64,000 bases of DNA. Origin: Photobacterium obscurum. GTDB lineage: Bacteria > Pseudomonadota > Gammaproteobacteria > Enterobacterales > Vibrionaceae. The notes under the pieces are model-generated. The model saw only the letters and a program-made list of their open reading frames with translations. It made no database searches and was not told the DNA's origin. How positions within the stretch are numbered: the stretch's first letter is position 1; each line of letters starts with the position of its first letter. The DNA lies in the NCBI RefSeq assembly GCF_026191635.1, contig NZ_JAKRRW010000001.1, positions 1 through 64,000 on the forward strand. The letters are read 5' to 3'. Both the position numbers and the translations under genes were made by a program. This document shows positions 44,893 through 54,814 of this stretch, piece after piece.

Positions 44893-44976
44893 AGGCAGCT
44901 AGCAAGCCAAAAATGCTAGCCGTGGTTACCCTTTATCAGCCACGGCTTCATAACTACACTCCACATCAGTGTGGAG
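44893..44976. other. Three consecutive hairpins, possible structured RNA or leader
   Basis: Three stems lie in tandem: GCTAGC/GCTAGC (about 44894-44917), GCCGTGG/CCACGGC (about 44918-44945) and CTCCACA/TGTGGAG (44959-44976). They stand about 155 bases before the small gene at 45133. No T-run follows the last stem, so this is not a simple terminator. Confidence 0.4.
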
Positions 44977-45132
44977 ATGCATCACTGACACCATGCTGAA
45001 CAGTCGGTGATTTAGATCATAAATGGCAGCTTTAGACTTTAGTCTTATTGAAAGTACGAGAGCGTTGATTTATTGTCGAAGGCATAGCAACAAAGATTCA
45101 GTATACCGTTGTCGAATTATCAAGGAGGAATG

Positions 45133-45294
45133 ATGGCTGACCACGAAAATTACCAGGTTGCAATTGATATCCTACGCTGTCATCTTGGTATGTCAGCAGA
45201 CGAAGCTCATAAAGAACTTGGTATTGAGCCTGCTGGCAACAAGAAGCTAAATGACACACAGGAAGCGCTTATCGGCCTTACCAGCGACAGCTAA
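45133..45294 (+). CDS. Small acidic hypothetical protein (53 residues)
   Basis: ATG 45133 has a perfect AAGGAGG four bases upstream, and a terminator follows the stop, so this is a well-formed one-gene unit. The product reads like a small helical protein with an ELGI(E)P turn after a CHLGMSADEAHKEL helix. That resembles a short HTH or UBA-like fold, but I cannot name it. The strong ribosome site suggests high expression. Confidence 0.7.
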   Translation: MADHENYQVAIDILRCHLGMSADEAHKELGIEPAGNKKLNDTQEALIGLTSDS

Positions 45295-45318
45295 TATGTA
45301 TCAACCTAATGCTTAAAT

Positions 45319-45346
45319 ACCTCCTCTTTTGAGGAGGTTTTTGTTT
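45319..45346 (+). terminator. Terminator of the small gene
   Basis: An 8-bp stem ACCTCCTC/GAGGAGGT is followed by TTTTTGTTT. Confidence 0.85.
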
Positions 45347-45596
45347 CTATACTCTTAACTAGAGCAGCTGCACTTTCAGATCCCACTTTGCAGCCCTTCC
45401 TCTTTGCACTAAATGCAACCACCACCATAATTTAGATTACCTAGAAAGAGAATAAATGTGACTTCCGTCACTAAAGACAGCCTGCATTCAGTATGCCCAT
45501 ACTATACTTAGACCCCATAACAAACGATGACAAATTATCCTGCTCGCTTAGCTTATTGATCTATAAACTAAGCGAGCAGAATTATGGTTCTAAATT

Positions 45597-46253
45597 ATGC
45601 AATCTACTCTAATCAAAAATGATCATGCCCAGGCTAAAGCGCAGCCATTTCATCCCTTATTAAAATCTAGCGCATATTTCTTTGGGATCGCCATACTGCT
45701 TGCTATATCAGCATTTAGTATTCACCTTGAAGTCATCCATATCAGTGGCAATGTTGGTGAAGACTCCCTTGTTGAGCAACTTCAGGAATTCTATCTACTG
45801 ATCGTGGGGACTCTTTTTGCCGCCGTTGCTATCAAGCATAAGGCACAGCGAAATTTCGCCATCTTAGCCAGTGCCTTTTTTTACATCATGCTGATCCGAG
45901 AACTAGATGGCCTGTTCGATCAAATTAGCCATGGTTTTTGGAAGTACCCTGCTTGGCTGTTAGCTACCATGGCGATTGGTTTTGCCTGGAGCAATAAAAA
46001 ACAGACAGTTAATCAGCTGGTAAAATACACTCAACACAGAAGCTTTGGACTGATGCTTGCCGGTGTTGCAACACTTCTCGTCTTTGCTCGCATCTACGGT
46101 ATGGGAGTTTTATGGCAAGGAGCAATGCAAGAGAACTATATGCGCTCTGTTAAAAACTTAGCAGAGGAAGGGACGGAGTTGCTTGCATATAGTCTGATTT
46201 TGTTTTCAGCTGCCTGGTACTGTTTACCAGAACTGTTCAAAAAGAAGCAATAG
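45597..46253 (+). CDS. Hypothetical integral membrane protein
   Basis: The 218-residue product has about five to six hydrophobic helices (near 28-46, 64-82, 88-105, 118-132, 150-170, 190-210) and charged termini. ELDGLFDQISHGFW between helices and EEGTELLAYSL near the end carry conserved-looking acidic residues in or near the membrane. I do not recognise the family. It is a single gene with its own terminator. Confidence 0.6.
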   Translation: MQSTLIKNDHAQAKAQPFHPLLKSSAYFFGIAILLAISAFSIHLEVIHISGNVGEDSLVEQLQEFYLLIVGTLFAAVAIKHKAQRNFAILASAFFYIMLIRELDGLFDQISHGFWKYPAWLLATMAIGFAWSNKKQTVNQLVKYTQHRSFGLMLAGVATLLVFARIYGMGVLWQGAMQENYMRSVKNLAEEGTELLAYSLILFSAAWYCLPELFKKKQ

Positions 46254-46275
46254 CCGAAACATCATAACAAACAAA

Positions 46276-46299
46276 AAAACCCTGCCTAAGCAGGGTTTT
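46276..46299. terminator. Terminator between the membrane-protein gene and bioD
   Basis: AAAACCCTGC/GCAGGGTTTT is a 10-bp stem with A/T tracts on both sides, able to stop both convergent transcripts. Confidence 0.85.
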
Positions 46300-46326
46300 C
46301 GTTTATCAGCCAGTAATATTGGCGCT

Positions 46327-47007
46327 TTATAATCCCAAAGGAGAAAGGTCAATATACTTCGACAAATCACGCTTCTTAATACCTGGCATATACGGGATCT
46401 CGCCCAGTTTTTGACCCGGTAGATTTTCTTCCAGCATTCGGATGATTTCAGCGTAGTTTTCTGTAGCCGGATTAATTCGGTTAGCTACCCAACCGACCAT
46501 TTCCAAGCCGTCGTTTTTAATGGCCTCTGCAGTCAGGATGGCATGGCTCAAGCAGCCAAGCTTAACCCCAACAACCAAGATCACCGGGAGCTTCTCGCGC
46601 TTAACCCAGCTAGACAAAAAATCAATACGTGAGACCGGCACACGCCAACCTCCCGCACCTTCTACCAGGACAACGTCAGATTTATCTTTTAGGTGATCCA
46701 GACCTTGCGTCAAAACATCAAAGTCAATCACACGGTTTTCTTGTTCTGCGGCCAAATGCGGCGATACTGCAGCTTCAAACGCGTAAGGGTTAACTTCATC
46801 GTAAGCTAGCTCCACGACAGAGGCATCCTGAATATACAGTGCATCTGAATTACGCATCCCCTCGTCGGTCGGCGCACTGCCAGACGCAACAGGCTTATAA
46901 CCCGCCATCTTAATGTTCGCGCTGCCAGCTGCGTGTAAAATTGCGCGAGAGGCAACAGTTTTACCAACTTCGGTATCTGTTCCTGCTACAAAGAAAGCGT
47001 TAGTCAT
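46327..47007 (-). CDS. bioD: Dethiobiotin synthetase
   Basis: This 226-residue ATP-dependent enzyme closes the ureido ring to make dethiobiotin from 7,8-diaminopelargonate. A P-loop GTDTEVGKT lies at 9-17, [12 protein letters not shown] near 115 (substrate and Mg), and VANRINP near 175. It overlaps bioC by eight bases and ends the bioBFCD operon. Confidence 0.96.
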   Translation of the reverse strand: MTNAFFVAGTDTEVGKTVASRAILHAAGSANIKMAGYKPVASGSAPTDEGMRNSDALYIQDASVVELAYDEVNPYAFEAAVSPHLAAEQENRVIDFDVLTQGLDHLKDKSDVVLVEGAGGWRVPVSRIDFLSSWVKREKLPVILVVGVKLGCLSHAILTAEAIKNDGLEMVGWVANRINPATENYAEIIRMLEENLPGQKLGEIPYMPGIKKRDLSKYIDLSPLGL

Positions 47008-47824
47008 TAATTATTACTCCAAAACAGACTTGATATGTTGCCGGCAGTTGGCCATTCTCATCTCGAAACTCATCATAAGCGCTCTCTAATGCCTGTATCG
47101 TTTTACGACCGGCCAAGCCTGCTTTGCGCTCTTGCTGCAGATGTGTCGCCCCTATCCCTTTCAGGTCTTTCATGAGTTCAACTGCCGTTGTGTAATGCAT
47201 TGTGATCGGCGTAAATTCTAGGCCAACATTCGGGCACCCTGCTTGCGCCAGCGCAAGTTTTATGGCTTTTTGCGAAAGAAACTCGTTCACATGTTGATAT
47301 TGATCAACCTGCTGCCAGGCCCTTGAAAGCTCAAATAACGAGCCATCGGCGAGGGTGCTAAACAGCATTAGCCCCCCTGGTTTCACCACGCGCTTGAGCT
47401 CTTTGAGAGGAACAGACAGATCATCACACCACTGCAAGGCCAAGCTCGTAAAGGCTATATCGAACTGATTATCATCAATTGGCAAGTTCTCGGCATCTGC
47501 TTCTAGATAGCTAGCTGCTTGCCCGCAACGCATTTCGGCCTGCTGCAACATCTGTAAAGACAAATCAGCAGCACAGACCTGATACCCCCGGTGCAATAAC
47601 TGTTCACTGAAATAGCCCGTCCCGCAACCAAGATCCAATGCGCGAGTACCGGCAGGAGTGACAACAGGTAACTTGTCGAGCAATAAATGACCAACCTGCC
47701 GTTGAAATGCTGCTGCTTTGTCATAATGTCTGGCGGCACGGCCGAAAGCCTCGGCAATCGCCTGTTTGTCTTGTCTCTGGGGCTCATGCTGACCATGAGT
47801 GGCTGCATTCATTACGTTAGTCAT
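47000..47824 (-). CDS. bioC: Malonyl-ACP O-methyltransferase
   Basis: The 274-residue SAM-dependent methyltransferase starts the pimeloyl pathway. SAM motif I is [12 protein letters not shown] near residue 65, and the [13 protein letters not shown] segment typical of BioC lies near the N-terminus. The gene overlaps bioF by eight bases. Confidence 0.95.
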   Translation of the reverse strand: MTNVMNAATHGQHEPQRQDKQAIAEAFGRAARHYDKAAAFQRQVGHLLLDKLPVVTPAGTRALDLGCGTGYFSEQLLHRGYQVCAADLSLQMLQQAEMRCGQAASYLEADAENLPIDDNQFDIAFTSLALQWCDDLSVPLKELKRVVKPGGLMLFSTLADGSLFELSRAWQQVDQYQHVNEFLSQKAIKLALAQAGCPNVGLEFTPITMHYTTAVELMKDLKGIGATHLQQERKAGLAGRKTIQALESAYDEFRDENGQLPATYQVCFGVIIND

Positions 47825-48965
47825 GAATCACCTCATTTATACCGGTAGCTAACTTCTCTACATCTGCTCGGCTATGGGCTGCCGTTAGTGTGATACGAAG
47901 GCGGGCGCTGTTAACAGGCACTGTAGGCGGACGGATTGCACTCACCCAGAGACCACGCTCTTTCAAGGCAAGGGAAACTGCCACAGCTTTCTCACTGCCA
48001 CCAATAATCAGTGGCTTAATCGGTGTCGAGGTGGCTCTTAAATCAATACCCGACTCAACTCTCTCACTCAGTAACTCACTCAGTTCAAGCAACTTTTCAC
48101 GTCGCCATCCGCCTTGCTGAATCATCGAGCAGGCTTTACTCAGCGTATAGGCCTGAGCCGGTGGCATTGCTGTCGAATAAATGAAATGACGGGCAAACTG
48201 CACCAAATAATCAGCCGTATCTTCACTGCACAATACCGCCGCGCCCTGAAGTCCGAATGCTTTACCGAAGGTTACGATCAGAATATCAGCCTTCACTCCG
48301 GCATGTTCGCAGCTGCCTTTCCCTTGTTCGCCAAGTACCCCGCACCCATGGGCATCATCAACCACCAGCCAACTGCCATATCGAGTACACAACGACTTTA
48401 TCTCAGCCAATGGTGACAAATCACCGTCCATACTGAAGACGCCTTCCGTCACCACCAAAGAGCTAGCTTCAGAGCGTTGAAAAGTACGATGCAAAGCAGC
48501 GGTATCGTTATGGGCGAAGCGGCGCATTGTGGCTGGTGATAACATCCCCGCTTCCATTAAAGATGCATGATTCAACTTATCCTGGATCAGGACATCGTCT
48601 TTTTCGAGCAGCGTAAACAACACCGCCTGGTTGGCACTGAACCCACTACTGAATAGCAATGCACGCTCATAGCCAAGCCAGTCAGTTAATTGCGCTTCCA
48701 GTTCATGGTGAGCAGTGTGAAACCCGGTTACTAACGGTGAAGCGCCACTTCCGGCTCCATACAGGCTCAAACCCTGCTGCCAGGCCGCAACCAATTCTGG
48801 GTCCTGCGCCAGCCCGAGGTAATCATTGCTGGAGAAATTAACAAACGAGCTTCCCTGGCAGTCCACCACCTGCTGGCTACGGCTTAGGCTGGTGCACTGG
48901 CGATACAAGCCCTGAGCTTTTCGCTCGCTTAGGGCTTGCTGTATGCGCTGCTTAAAGTGAGGCAT
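47817..48965 (-). CDS. bioF: 8-amino-7-oxononanoate synthase
   Basis: This 382-residue PLP enzyme condenses pimeloyl-ACP with alanine. The PLP lysine lies in [11 protein letters not shown], and [12 protein letters not shown] is the classic alpha-oxoamine-synthase motif. The start at 48965 (MPHFKQRI) lies inside the end of bioB, overlapping by 14 bases. A longer frame upstream reads through bioB and is not used. Confidence 0.95.
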   Translation of the reverse strand: MPHFKQRIQQALSERKAQGLYRQCTSLSRSQQVVDCQGSSFVNFSSNDYLGLAQDPELVAAWQQGLSLYGAGSGASPLVTGFHTAHHELEAQLTDWLGYERALLFSSGFSANQAVLFTLLEKDDVLIQDKLNHASLMEAGMLSPATMRRFAHNDTAALHRTFQRSEASSLVVTEGVFSMDGDLSPLAEIKSLCTRYGSWLVVDDAHGCGVLGEQGKGSCEHAGVKADILIVTFGKAFGLQGAAVLCSEDTADYLVQFARHFIYSTAMPPAQAYTLSKACSMIQQGGWRREKLLELSELLSERVESGIDLRATSTPIKPLIIGGSEKAVAVSLALKERGLWVSAIRPPTVPVNSARLRITLTAAHSRADVEKLATGINEVIHD

Positions 48966-50004
48966 CGTAGAACAGATCGTCTTTCGTCGGACGCGCCGCG
49001 ACACGCTCGGCTACTTTCCCCAGCAACTCCTGCTCCTGCACTTCATCAGGTTTTGCCGCTTGCTGCTGACGGTTGATACCCAGCTTTTCAAATAGCTGCA
49101 TATCTTTGTCTTCACCCGGGTTTGGCGTTGTCAGTAGCTTACAGCCATAAAAGACCGAATTAGCCCCTGCCATGAAACATAAGGTTTGCATTTGCTCGTT
49201 CATGTCTTCACGGCCGGCAGACAAACGAACGGCTGACTTCGGCATAATAATACGCGCGACGGCAATAATACGGACAAAATCAAACGGGTCGACATCATCA
49301 ACGGTTTCCAGCGGTGTCCCTTTCACTTTAACCAGCATGTTGATCGGCACGCTTTCAGGGTGAGTCGGCAGGTTGGCAAGTTCAACCAGCAAACCGGCAC
49401 GGTCGCGTGAACTTTCCCCCATACCAATAATACCGCCAGAGCAGATCTTCATCCCTGCATCACGGACATGACTCAGAGTATCAAGGCGATCCTGATAGGT
49501 ACGGGTGGTAATGATATTGCCGTAATACTCTGGCGAGGTATCCAGGTTGTGGTTATAGTAATCAAGCCCAGCCTCCGCAAGCTCATTCGCCTGATCACCG
49601 GTGATCATGCCAAGCGTCATACAGGTCTCCAGCCCCATCTCTTTCACGCCACGCACCATATCAAGTAGGTACGGCATATCGCGCTCTTTGGGATTCTTCC
49701 AGGCTGCGCCCATACAGAATCGAGTCGCCCCCGACACCTTGGCTTTATTCGCTGCGTCCAATACTCGCTCAACTTCCAGCAAGCGTTCACGCTCAACATC
49801 GGTACGGTAATGGGCACTTTGCGGACAGTACTTACAATCTTCCGGGCAGGCGCCTGTTTTAATTGAAAGTAAGGTACTCACCTGCACTTTATTGGGCTCG
49901 TGATACTGACGATGGACTTGCTGCGCTTCAAACACCAAATCCATAAACGGCTTTTCAAATAAGGCTTGAACTTCCTCGACTGTCCAGTCGTGACGTACTT
50001 CCAC
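48952..50004 (-). CDS. bioB: Biotin synthase
   Basis: This 350-residue radical-SAM enzyme inserts sulfur into dethiobiotin. The cluster motif CPEDCKYC near residue 55 binds the 4Fe-4S cluster, and later Cys and Arg residues ([15 protein letters not shown]) bind the 2Fe-2S cluster. It is the first gene of the minus-strand operon, with its start facing the divergent bioA promoter. Confidence 0.97.
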   Translation of the reverse strand: MEVRHDWTVEEVQALFEKPFMDLVFEAQQVHRQYHEPNKVQVSTLLSIKTGACPEDCKYCPQSAHYRTDVERERLLEVERVLDAANKAKVSGATRFCMGAAWKNPKERDMPYLLDMVRGVKEMGLETCMTLGMITGDQANELAEAGLDYYNHNLDTSPEYYGNIITTRTYQDRLDTLSHVRDAGMKICSGGIIGMGESSRDRAGLLVELANLPTHPESVPINMLVKVKGTPLETVDDVDPFDFVRIIAVARIIMPKSAVRLSAGREDMNEQMQTLCFMAGANSVFYGCKLLTTPNPGEDKDMQLFEKLGINRQQQAAKPDEVQEQELLGKVAERVAARPTKDDLFYDASL

Positions 50005-50138
50005 GTGTAGTAACCTCTTTCATCAGTGACGGCTCAGCTTCTGGAGATCATTAGGGCCATAGGCTGAGCAATGACTTTATTATTCTGTTTTCATTTGAAT
50101 CAGAGCATTAAATCTCGACTCAAACGGCTATCAATACT

Positions 50139-50171
50139 TGGCTAGTCTACTTTGACTTAGTAGACTGTCAA
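50139..50171. promoter_or_regulatory. Putative BirA operator between bioB and bioA
   Basis: AGTCTAC (50144-50150) and GTAGACT (50160-50166) form a perfect 7-bp inverted repeat with nine bases between. TTG and CAA on the outside extend the dyad to 50139-50171. Its place in the bioB-bioA gap matches the E. coli bio operator repressed by BirA-biotinyl-AMP. Confidence 0.6.
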
Positions 50172-50199
50172 CTATCAACAAGGAGCAAGGTTTACATCT

Positions 50200-51480
50200 G
50201 TGCAAAAAATAATCAACAATATTGATCTGGAATTTGACCAGCAGCACGTCTGGCATCCATATACGTCGACGCTCAATCCGTTGCCCTGTTATCCGGTTGA
50301 GAGCGCTGAAGGAGTCTATCTAAAGTTGGAGGATGGACGCGAAATTATTGACGGCATGTCATCCTGGTGGTCCACCATTCATGGCTATAACCACCCTGAA
50401 CTGAACCAGGCCGCAAAGAACCAGCTTGATAAAATGTCTCATGTCATGTTCGGGGGCATTACTCACCAACCGGCCGTAGAATTATGTCGCAAACTGGTTG
50501 ATATGACCCCTGAACCACTGCAGCATGTTTTCCTTGCCGACTCAGGCTCGGTAGCCGTGGAAGTTTCGCTGAAAATGGCTTTGCAATACTGGCACGCCAA
50601 GGGAGAACGACGACCTAAATTTCTTACCGTCAAGCATGGCTACCATGGCGACACTTTTGCTGCCATGTCTGTGACCGATCCTAACAACTCAATGCACAGC
50701 CTGTATAAGGGATTCCTGCCCGAGCACATTTTTGCCCAATCGCCAGAATGTCCTTTTAATGGTGAGTGGAACGAAGATGATGTCCTAGACTTCAAACACA
50801 AGCTGGAAGCCAATCACAGTGAGATTGCAGCTGTCATCATTGAGCCCATCGTGCAGGGTGCCGGCGGGATGCGAATATACCACCCGACATTCCTTAAGCG
50901 AGTGCGCGAGCTGTGTGATCAATACGGTATTTTGCTCATCGCTGATGAAATCGCCACCGGTTTTGGTCGTACCGGAAAATTATTTGCCTGTGAACATGCC
51001 GAGATCAGCCCGGATATTATGTGTATCGGTAAAGCATTGACCGGCGGCTATATGACACTGTCTGCCACTCTGGCCACCAAGCATGTCGCAGATACAGTAT
51101 GCAGTGGCGAGGCGGGTTGTTTTATGCACGGCCCAACCTTCATGGGTAATCCGCTGGCCTGTGCCGTGGCAAATGCAAGCCTTGAGCTACTGCAGAAAGG
51201 CCACTGGCATCAGCAGGTGGCTGATATTGAAAAACAACTGGCCGAATCCTTACCCGAGATCGGTAAACTGGAGAAAGTAAAAGACGTCCGTTGGCTCGGA
51301 GCAATTGGAGTCGTCGAACTCCACGAGCCCGTCAATATGGCCGAAATACAGAAGGCTTTTGTAGACAACGGTGTCTGGATTCGCCCTTTCGGTACGCTTG
51401 TCTACATAATGCCACCATTTATCATTAAGCCACAGGAACTTAGCCGCCTGACTTTAGCAATATTACGAACTCTTCAGTAG
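50200..51480 (+). CDS. bioA: Adenosylmethionine-8-amino-7-oxononanoate aminotransferase
   Basis: The 426-residue class III PLP aminotransferase makes 7,8-diaminopelargonate. An N-terminal HVWHPYT motif is typical of BioA; GMSSWWSTIHGYNHP follows near residue 50, IADEIATGFGRTG near 250 and the PLP lysine in IGKALTGGY near 278. It starts at GTG 50200 with AAGGAGC upstream and is divergent from bioBFCD. Confidence 0.96.
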   Translation: MQKIINNIDLEFDQQHVWHPYTSTLNPLPCYPVESAEGVYLKLEDGREIIDGMSSWWSTIHGYNHPELNQAAKNQLDKMSHVMFGGITHQPAVELCRKLVDMTPEPLQHVFLADSGSVAVEVSLKMALQYWHAKGERRPKFLTVKHGYHGDTFAAMSVTDPNNSMHSLYKGFLPEHIFAQSPECPFNGEWNEDDVLDFKHKLEANHSEIAAVIIEPIVQGAGGMRIYHPTFLKRVRELCDQYGILLIADEIATGFGRTGKLFACEHAEISPDIMCIGKALTGGYMTLSATLATKHVADTVCSGEAGCFMHGPTFMGNPLACAVANASLELLQKGHWHQQVADIEKQLAESLPEIGKLEKVKDVRWLGAIGVVELHEPVNMAEIQKAFVDNGVWIRPFGTLVYIMPPFIIKPQELSRLTLAILRTLQ

Positions 51481-51487
51481 TATCGAA

Positions 51488-51517
51488 AAGCAGACAATTT
51501 CCTACAATTGTCTGCTT
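51488..51517 (+). terminator. Terminator after bioA
   Basis: A perfect 12-bp stem AAGCAGACAATT/AATTGTCTGCTT with a six-base loop. Confidence 0.75.
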
Positions 51518-51570
51518 ATACTAATCACTGAGCGTTACAACTATTAATAATGTCAGTAAGGCTATTTATT

Positions 51571-52155
51571 ATGCAGTTACCTCTTTTTCCGTTACAGCTG
51601 TATTTGTTACCGGGTGGTATCAGCAAAATCAAAATCTTTGAACCACGATATACGCGTTTAGTGAAAATAGCGATGGCCTCAGGTGATGGCTTCGGTATTT
51701 GCATGAAAGATGAAGACTCACTCTGTCACTTCGGCACTCGCAGCATAATCACTGACTTTGAACGTTTACCCGATGGCCTGTTAGGCATAACAGTCAAAGG
51801 TATTGAAAAATTTGTTATAAACGATCACTGGCAAGAGGAGGATGGATTACGGTTTGGTGATACCACGCTGATGAAAAATTGGTCTCCAACAGAGATGAAG
51901 TTTGTAGATCGTGATATTTCAAATAGTTTACGTGCCCTGTTTGATGAATATCCAGAGCATGCAGCCAATTATCCGATACCAGATTACAATGACATGACTT
52001 GGGTGTGCCAGCGTTGGCTGGAAATTCTACCTTTGGAAATAAACCAGAAACAGTGGTTTATGAGTCGAAATGATCATCGTGCTGCTTTGTCATTTCTACG
52101 TAATGTCATCGATGAGCAATTAAAGAGTAATAAACAAGAAGGGGAGAACCTTTAG
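51571..52155 (+). CDS. Lon N-terminal (LON substrate-binding) domain protein
   Basis: The 194-residue product starts at ATG 51571. It has the PF02190 fold pattern LPLFPLQLYLLPGG, KIFEPRYTRLVKIAM and GDGFGICM, and no ATPase or protease domain. Stand-alone LON-domain proteins are common in gammaproteobacteria and probably bind peptides or regulate proteolysis. An in-frame ATG at 51550 lacks a ribosome site. Confidence 0.88.
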   Translation: MQLPLFPLQLYLLPGGISKIKIFEPRYTRLVKIAMASGDGFGICMKDEDSLCHFGTRSIITDFERLPDGLLGITVKGIEKFVINDHWQEEDGLRFGDTTLMKNWSPTEMKFVDRDISNSLRALFDEYPEHAANYPIPDYNDMTWVCQRWLEILPLEINQKQWFMSRNDHRAALSFLRNVIDEQLKSNKQEGENL

Positions 52156-52257
52156 CTACATCAACTCAATCAATGTCTTTGGATGTGTTAGTTAACAGCG
52201 ACATGGTTGAGGTTATTTACACCCTAATACTAACTATAACTTATTGTTTTATTGCCG

Positions 52258-52626
52258 TTACCCCCGACCATCACGAGCTAAACGCTCGTCAACCTGTCGC
52301 CGATACCACTTTGACAATCGATGACGAATGAACGGAACTTGAATGACCCACGCTACCGGTTTCAGCCACCAGATTTGCTTCAGCAACAGAATATAGGCGT
52401 CAAGTTCTCGAAATACCCTCCCATCACAATCCTGAAGATGTAACTCTCGAAGAGCCAAATCGGGATCAATTCCATACTGGATCAAGTAACTCTCTTTACC
52501 CGTGATATCAAACCACTCAACCTTATCAATGTGTTTGCCCAGCCATAGTTCATATCGCTTACGATCCCTCACACAGCTAGGACATGAACCATCATAGAAC
52601 ACCGTTATGGTCGCTTTTCCAGTCAT
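52258..52626 (-). CDS. DCC-family (DUF393) thiol-disulfide oxidoreductase-like protein
   Basis: This 122-residue thioredoxin-like protein has the family motif FYDGSCPSC (Cys15 and Cys18) at the N-terminus and a DAYILLLKQIWWLKP segment. It probably performs thiol redox chemistry in the cytoplasm; the partner is unknown. Confidence 0.85.
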   Translation of the reverse strand: MTGKATITVFYDGSCPSCVRDRKRYELWLGKHIDKVEWFDITGKESYLIQYGIDPDLALRELHLQDCDGRVFRELDAYILLLKQIWWLKPVAWVIQVPFIRHRLSKWYRRQVDERLARDGRG

Positions 52627-53124
52627 TCGTTATTACTCCGAACAAAAAAGTTGCTCCGCTAAAATGACTCTTTAAGTGTAGAAAACAATAATGAAGATGA
52701 AGCCTGTATAGGCAATTTCGTTGTTAATTTACAACAAAACAAGAGAATACTAGTAATAAACATTACCATTCATAAAATAACTGCCCTGAACTTGCTATTT
52801 TTTCGCCTCTTTCATTTATTGACGATCGCAAAATGATTGTTTCCATTACTTGACCAATACTAGGTAAGACCAACAGCAAAAATAAATAAGCAATTGATTA
52901 TTAAGATAATTGCAACCAGCCTAATTTTAGCATTTGGTCACTAGTCACAATTAATGCATTTGTCCGACTTATGTAAAACAAAAAACAGATAGCCAGATAA
53001 CTTTTCCTACCTAGAATACTCCCCCCACAACGCCGCTGGACCTCAAGGTCTATGTCAATCGTTAGTAACTAAAAAAATAACACCAAAACATGACCCGACA
53101 GCTACCAACAGAGTGGGATACACA
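52627..53124. promoter_or_regulatory. Upstream region of the lactate operon
   Basis: The 498 bases between the DCC gene and lldP hold no gene. The stretch is AT-rich and must contain the lldP promoter. I see no clear LldR-type (FadR-family) operator. Confidence 0.4.
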
Positions 53125-54705
53125 ATGCTAAACCTTGCAATATCCGTCGTACCGATTTTGCTACTCATCTGGATGATGACCAAAAAAGACGCCCTACCGT
53201 CACATATTGCGCTGCCTGTCACAGCCCTAATTATTGGCTTACTTCAACTCTTTTATTTTGGGACAGATACCACCACTCTCTCTGCCAATGTGATTGCCGG
53301 TATGTTGTCAGCCATTACCCCAATATCAATTATTGCCGGCGCAATCTTACTCAACCGCGTCATCGCCCTGTCAGGCGCCGAAGCGGTTATTCGCCAGTGG
53401 TTAGAGGGGATCAGCCGTAACCAAACAGCACAGCTGATGATTATTGGCTGGGCGTTTGCCTTTATGATTGAAGGTGCTTCAGGCTTTGGTACCCCAGCTG
53501 CTATCGCCGCCCCAATCCTTGTCGGTCTGGGCTTCAACCCGCTGAAGGTTGCGATGCTGGCATTAGTAATGAACTCGGTACCGGTATCGTTTGGTGCTGT
53601 GGGTACTCCCACCTGGTTTGGCTTCAGCAGCTTAGGCCTAGATGAGGCAAGCCTGTTAGAAACTGGTCGCCTATCAGCCCTGCTACATTCAATTGCAGCC
53701 TTCATCATCCCGGTCATCGCCCTAAAGTTTGTTGTCAGCTGGCAGGAAATCCGCCGTAACATGCTGTTCATCCAGCTTAGTGTCCTCTCCTGTACGGTAC
53801 CGTACTTACTGTTTGCCCAGTGGAACTACGAGTTTCCGTCATTGATTGGCGGTGCCATTGGTTTGACCCTGTCGATCCTGCTTGCACGCTATAACATTGG
53901 TCTGGAAAGCCAGGAGCCAACATCACAAGAAAAAGCCGTGCATATTCCTTTCAAGACCACCTTGAGAGCCATGAGCCCGACACTCATGCTAATCGGCATT
54001 CTGATTGTTACCCGTATTCAGCAACTCGGTATCAAAGGAATGCTGACTGACAGCACGCCGCTATTTCACCTGAACCTGGGGTTTGCCGAGCTTACAGTTA
54101 GCCAGGCTCTGATCATCAAGTTAAGCCAAATTCTGGGGACAGATACCAGCTGGGCATACAAGACCTTGTACGTACCGGCATTAATCCCATTTTTGCTCGT
54201 TGTTCTCATTTCTATTCCAGTACTGAGCATGCAGCGAAGAGCTGTCAAACAGGCATTTACCGAAACCGCAAGCCGGATCAAGATGCCATTTGTAGCCCTT
54301 GTCGGCGCACTTATCATGGTGAAGTTCATGATGATTGGCGGGGATAACTCTCCGATCATGACAACCGGACAGGCCTTCTCCGATCTTATGGGTACCAACT
54401 GGCAATGGGTCGCATCCTACCTTGGTGCGTTGGGTGCATTCTTCTCTGGTTCCGCTACCGTTTCCAACCTAACGTTCGGCGGTATTCAGCAGACCATTGC
54501 ACAAAGTGTCGCCCTGCCGGAAACCACGGTTCTGGCGCTGCAATCGGTAGGGGCTTCGATGGGCAACATGGTGTGTATCAACAACATCATTGCCGTATCG
54601 ACAATTTTAGGCATAGCCAACAAAGAGGGCTACATCATCAAACTTACAGTCATCCCTATGGTGCTGTATGGCGTAATAGTCGCTGTTGTCAGTGCCTTTA
54701 TCTAA
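53125..54705 (+). CDS. lldP: L-lactate permease (LctP family)
   Basis: This 526-residue protein has about 13 helices. Family segments include FMIEGASGFGTPAAIAAPIL near residue 118, PVSFGAVGTPTW near 155 and a C-terminal FSGSATVSNLTFGG near 445. It takes up lactate (and glycolate) with protons. The start at ATG 53125 (GGGA seven bases upstream) is preferred over GTG 53113. It heads the lldP-E-F-G cluster. Confidence 0.92.
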   Translation: MLNLAISVVPILLLIWMMTKKDALPSHIALPVTALIIGLLQLFYFGTDTTTLSANVIAGMLSAITPISIIAGAILLNRVIALSGAEAVIRQWLEGISRNQTAQLMIIGWAFAFMIEGASGFGTPAAIAAPILVGLGFNPLKVAMLALVMNSVPVSFGAVGTPTWFGFSSLGLDEASLLETGRLSALLHSIAAFIIPVIALKFVVSWQEIRRNMLFIQLSVLSCTVPYLLFAQWNYEFPSLIGGAIGLTLSILLARYNIGLESQEPTSQEKAVHIPFKTTLRAMSPTLMLIGILIVTRIQQLGIKGMLTDSTPLFHLNLGFAELTVSQALIIKLSQILGTDTSWAYKTLYVPALIPFLLVVLISIPVLSMQRRAVKQAFTETASRIKMPFVALVGALIMVKFMMIGGDNSPIMTTGQAFSDLMGTNWQWVASYLGALGAFFSGSATVSNLTFGGIQQTIAQSVALPETTVLALQSVGASMGNMVCINNIIAVSTILGIANKEGYIIKLTVIPMVLYGVIVAVVSAFI

Positions 54706-54814
54706 TAAACGCAACAATTAAAACAATATCTACTCGGTACAGAGTGCCCTAACGGCACTCTGCATCAACAAAATTATTACAAAACAGCGGATTAACCGTC
54801 ACTGGAGCAATATC

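Larger units (their letters stand above)
44413..45132. other. 720-base gene-free region upstream of htpX
   Basis: This region holds the htpX promoter, a 265-bp MITE (44518-44782), a run of three hairpins (44893-44976) and the leader of the small gene at 45133. A 48-codon frame at about 44852 exists but lacks a ribosome site and looks accidental. Confidence 0.6.

Noticed and set aside
44852..44998. 48-codon frame across the tandem hairpins
   Set aside because: No ribosome site, and composition follows the inverted repeats; structure is the better explanation.
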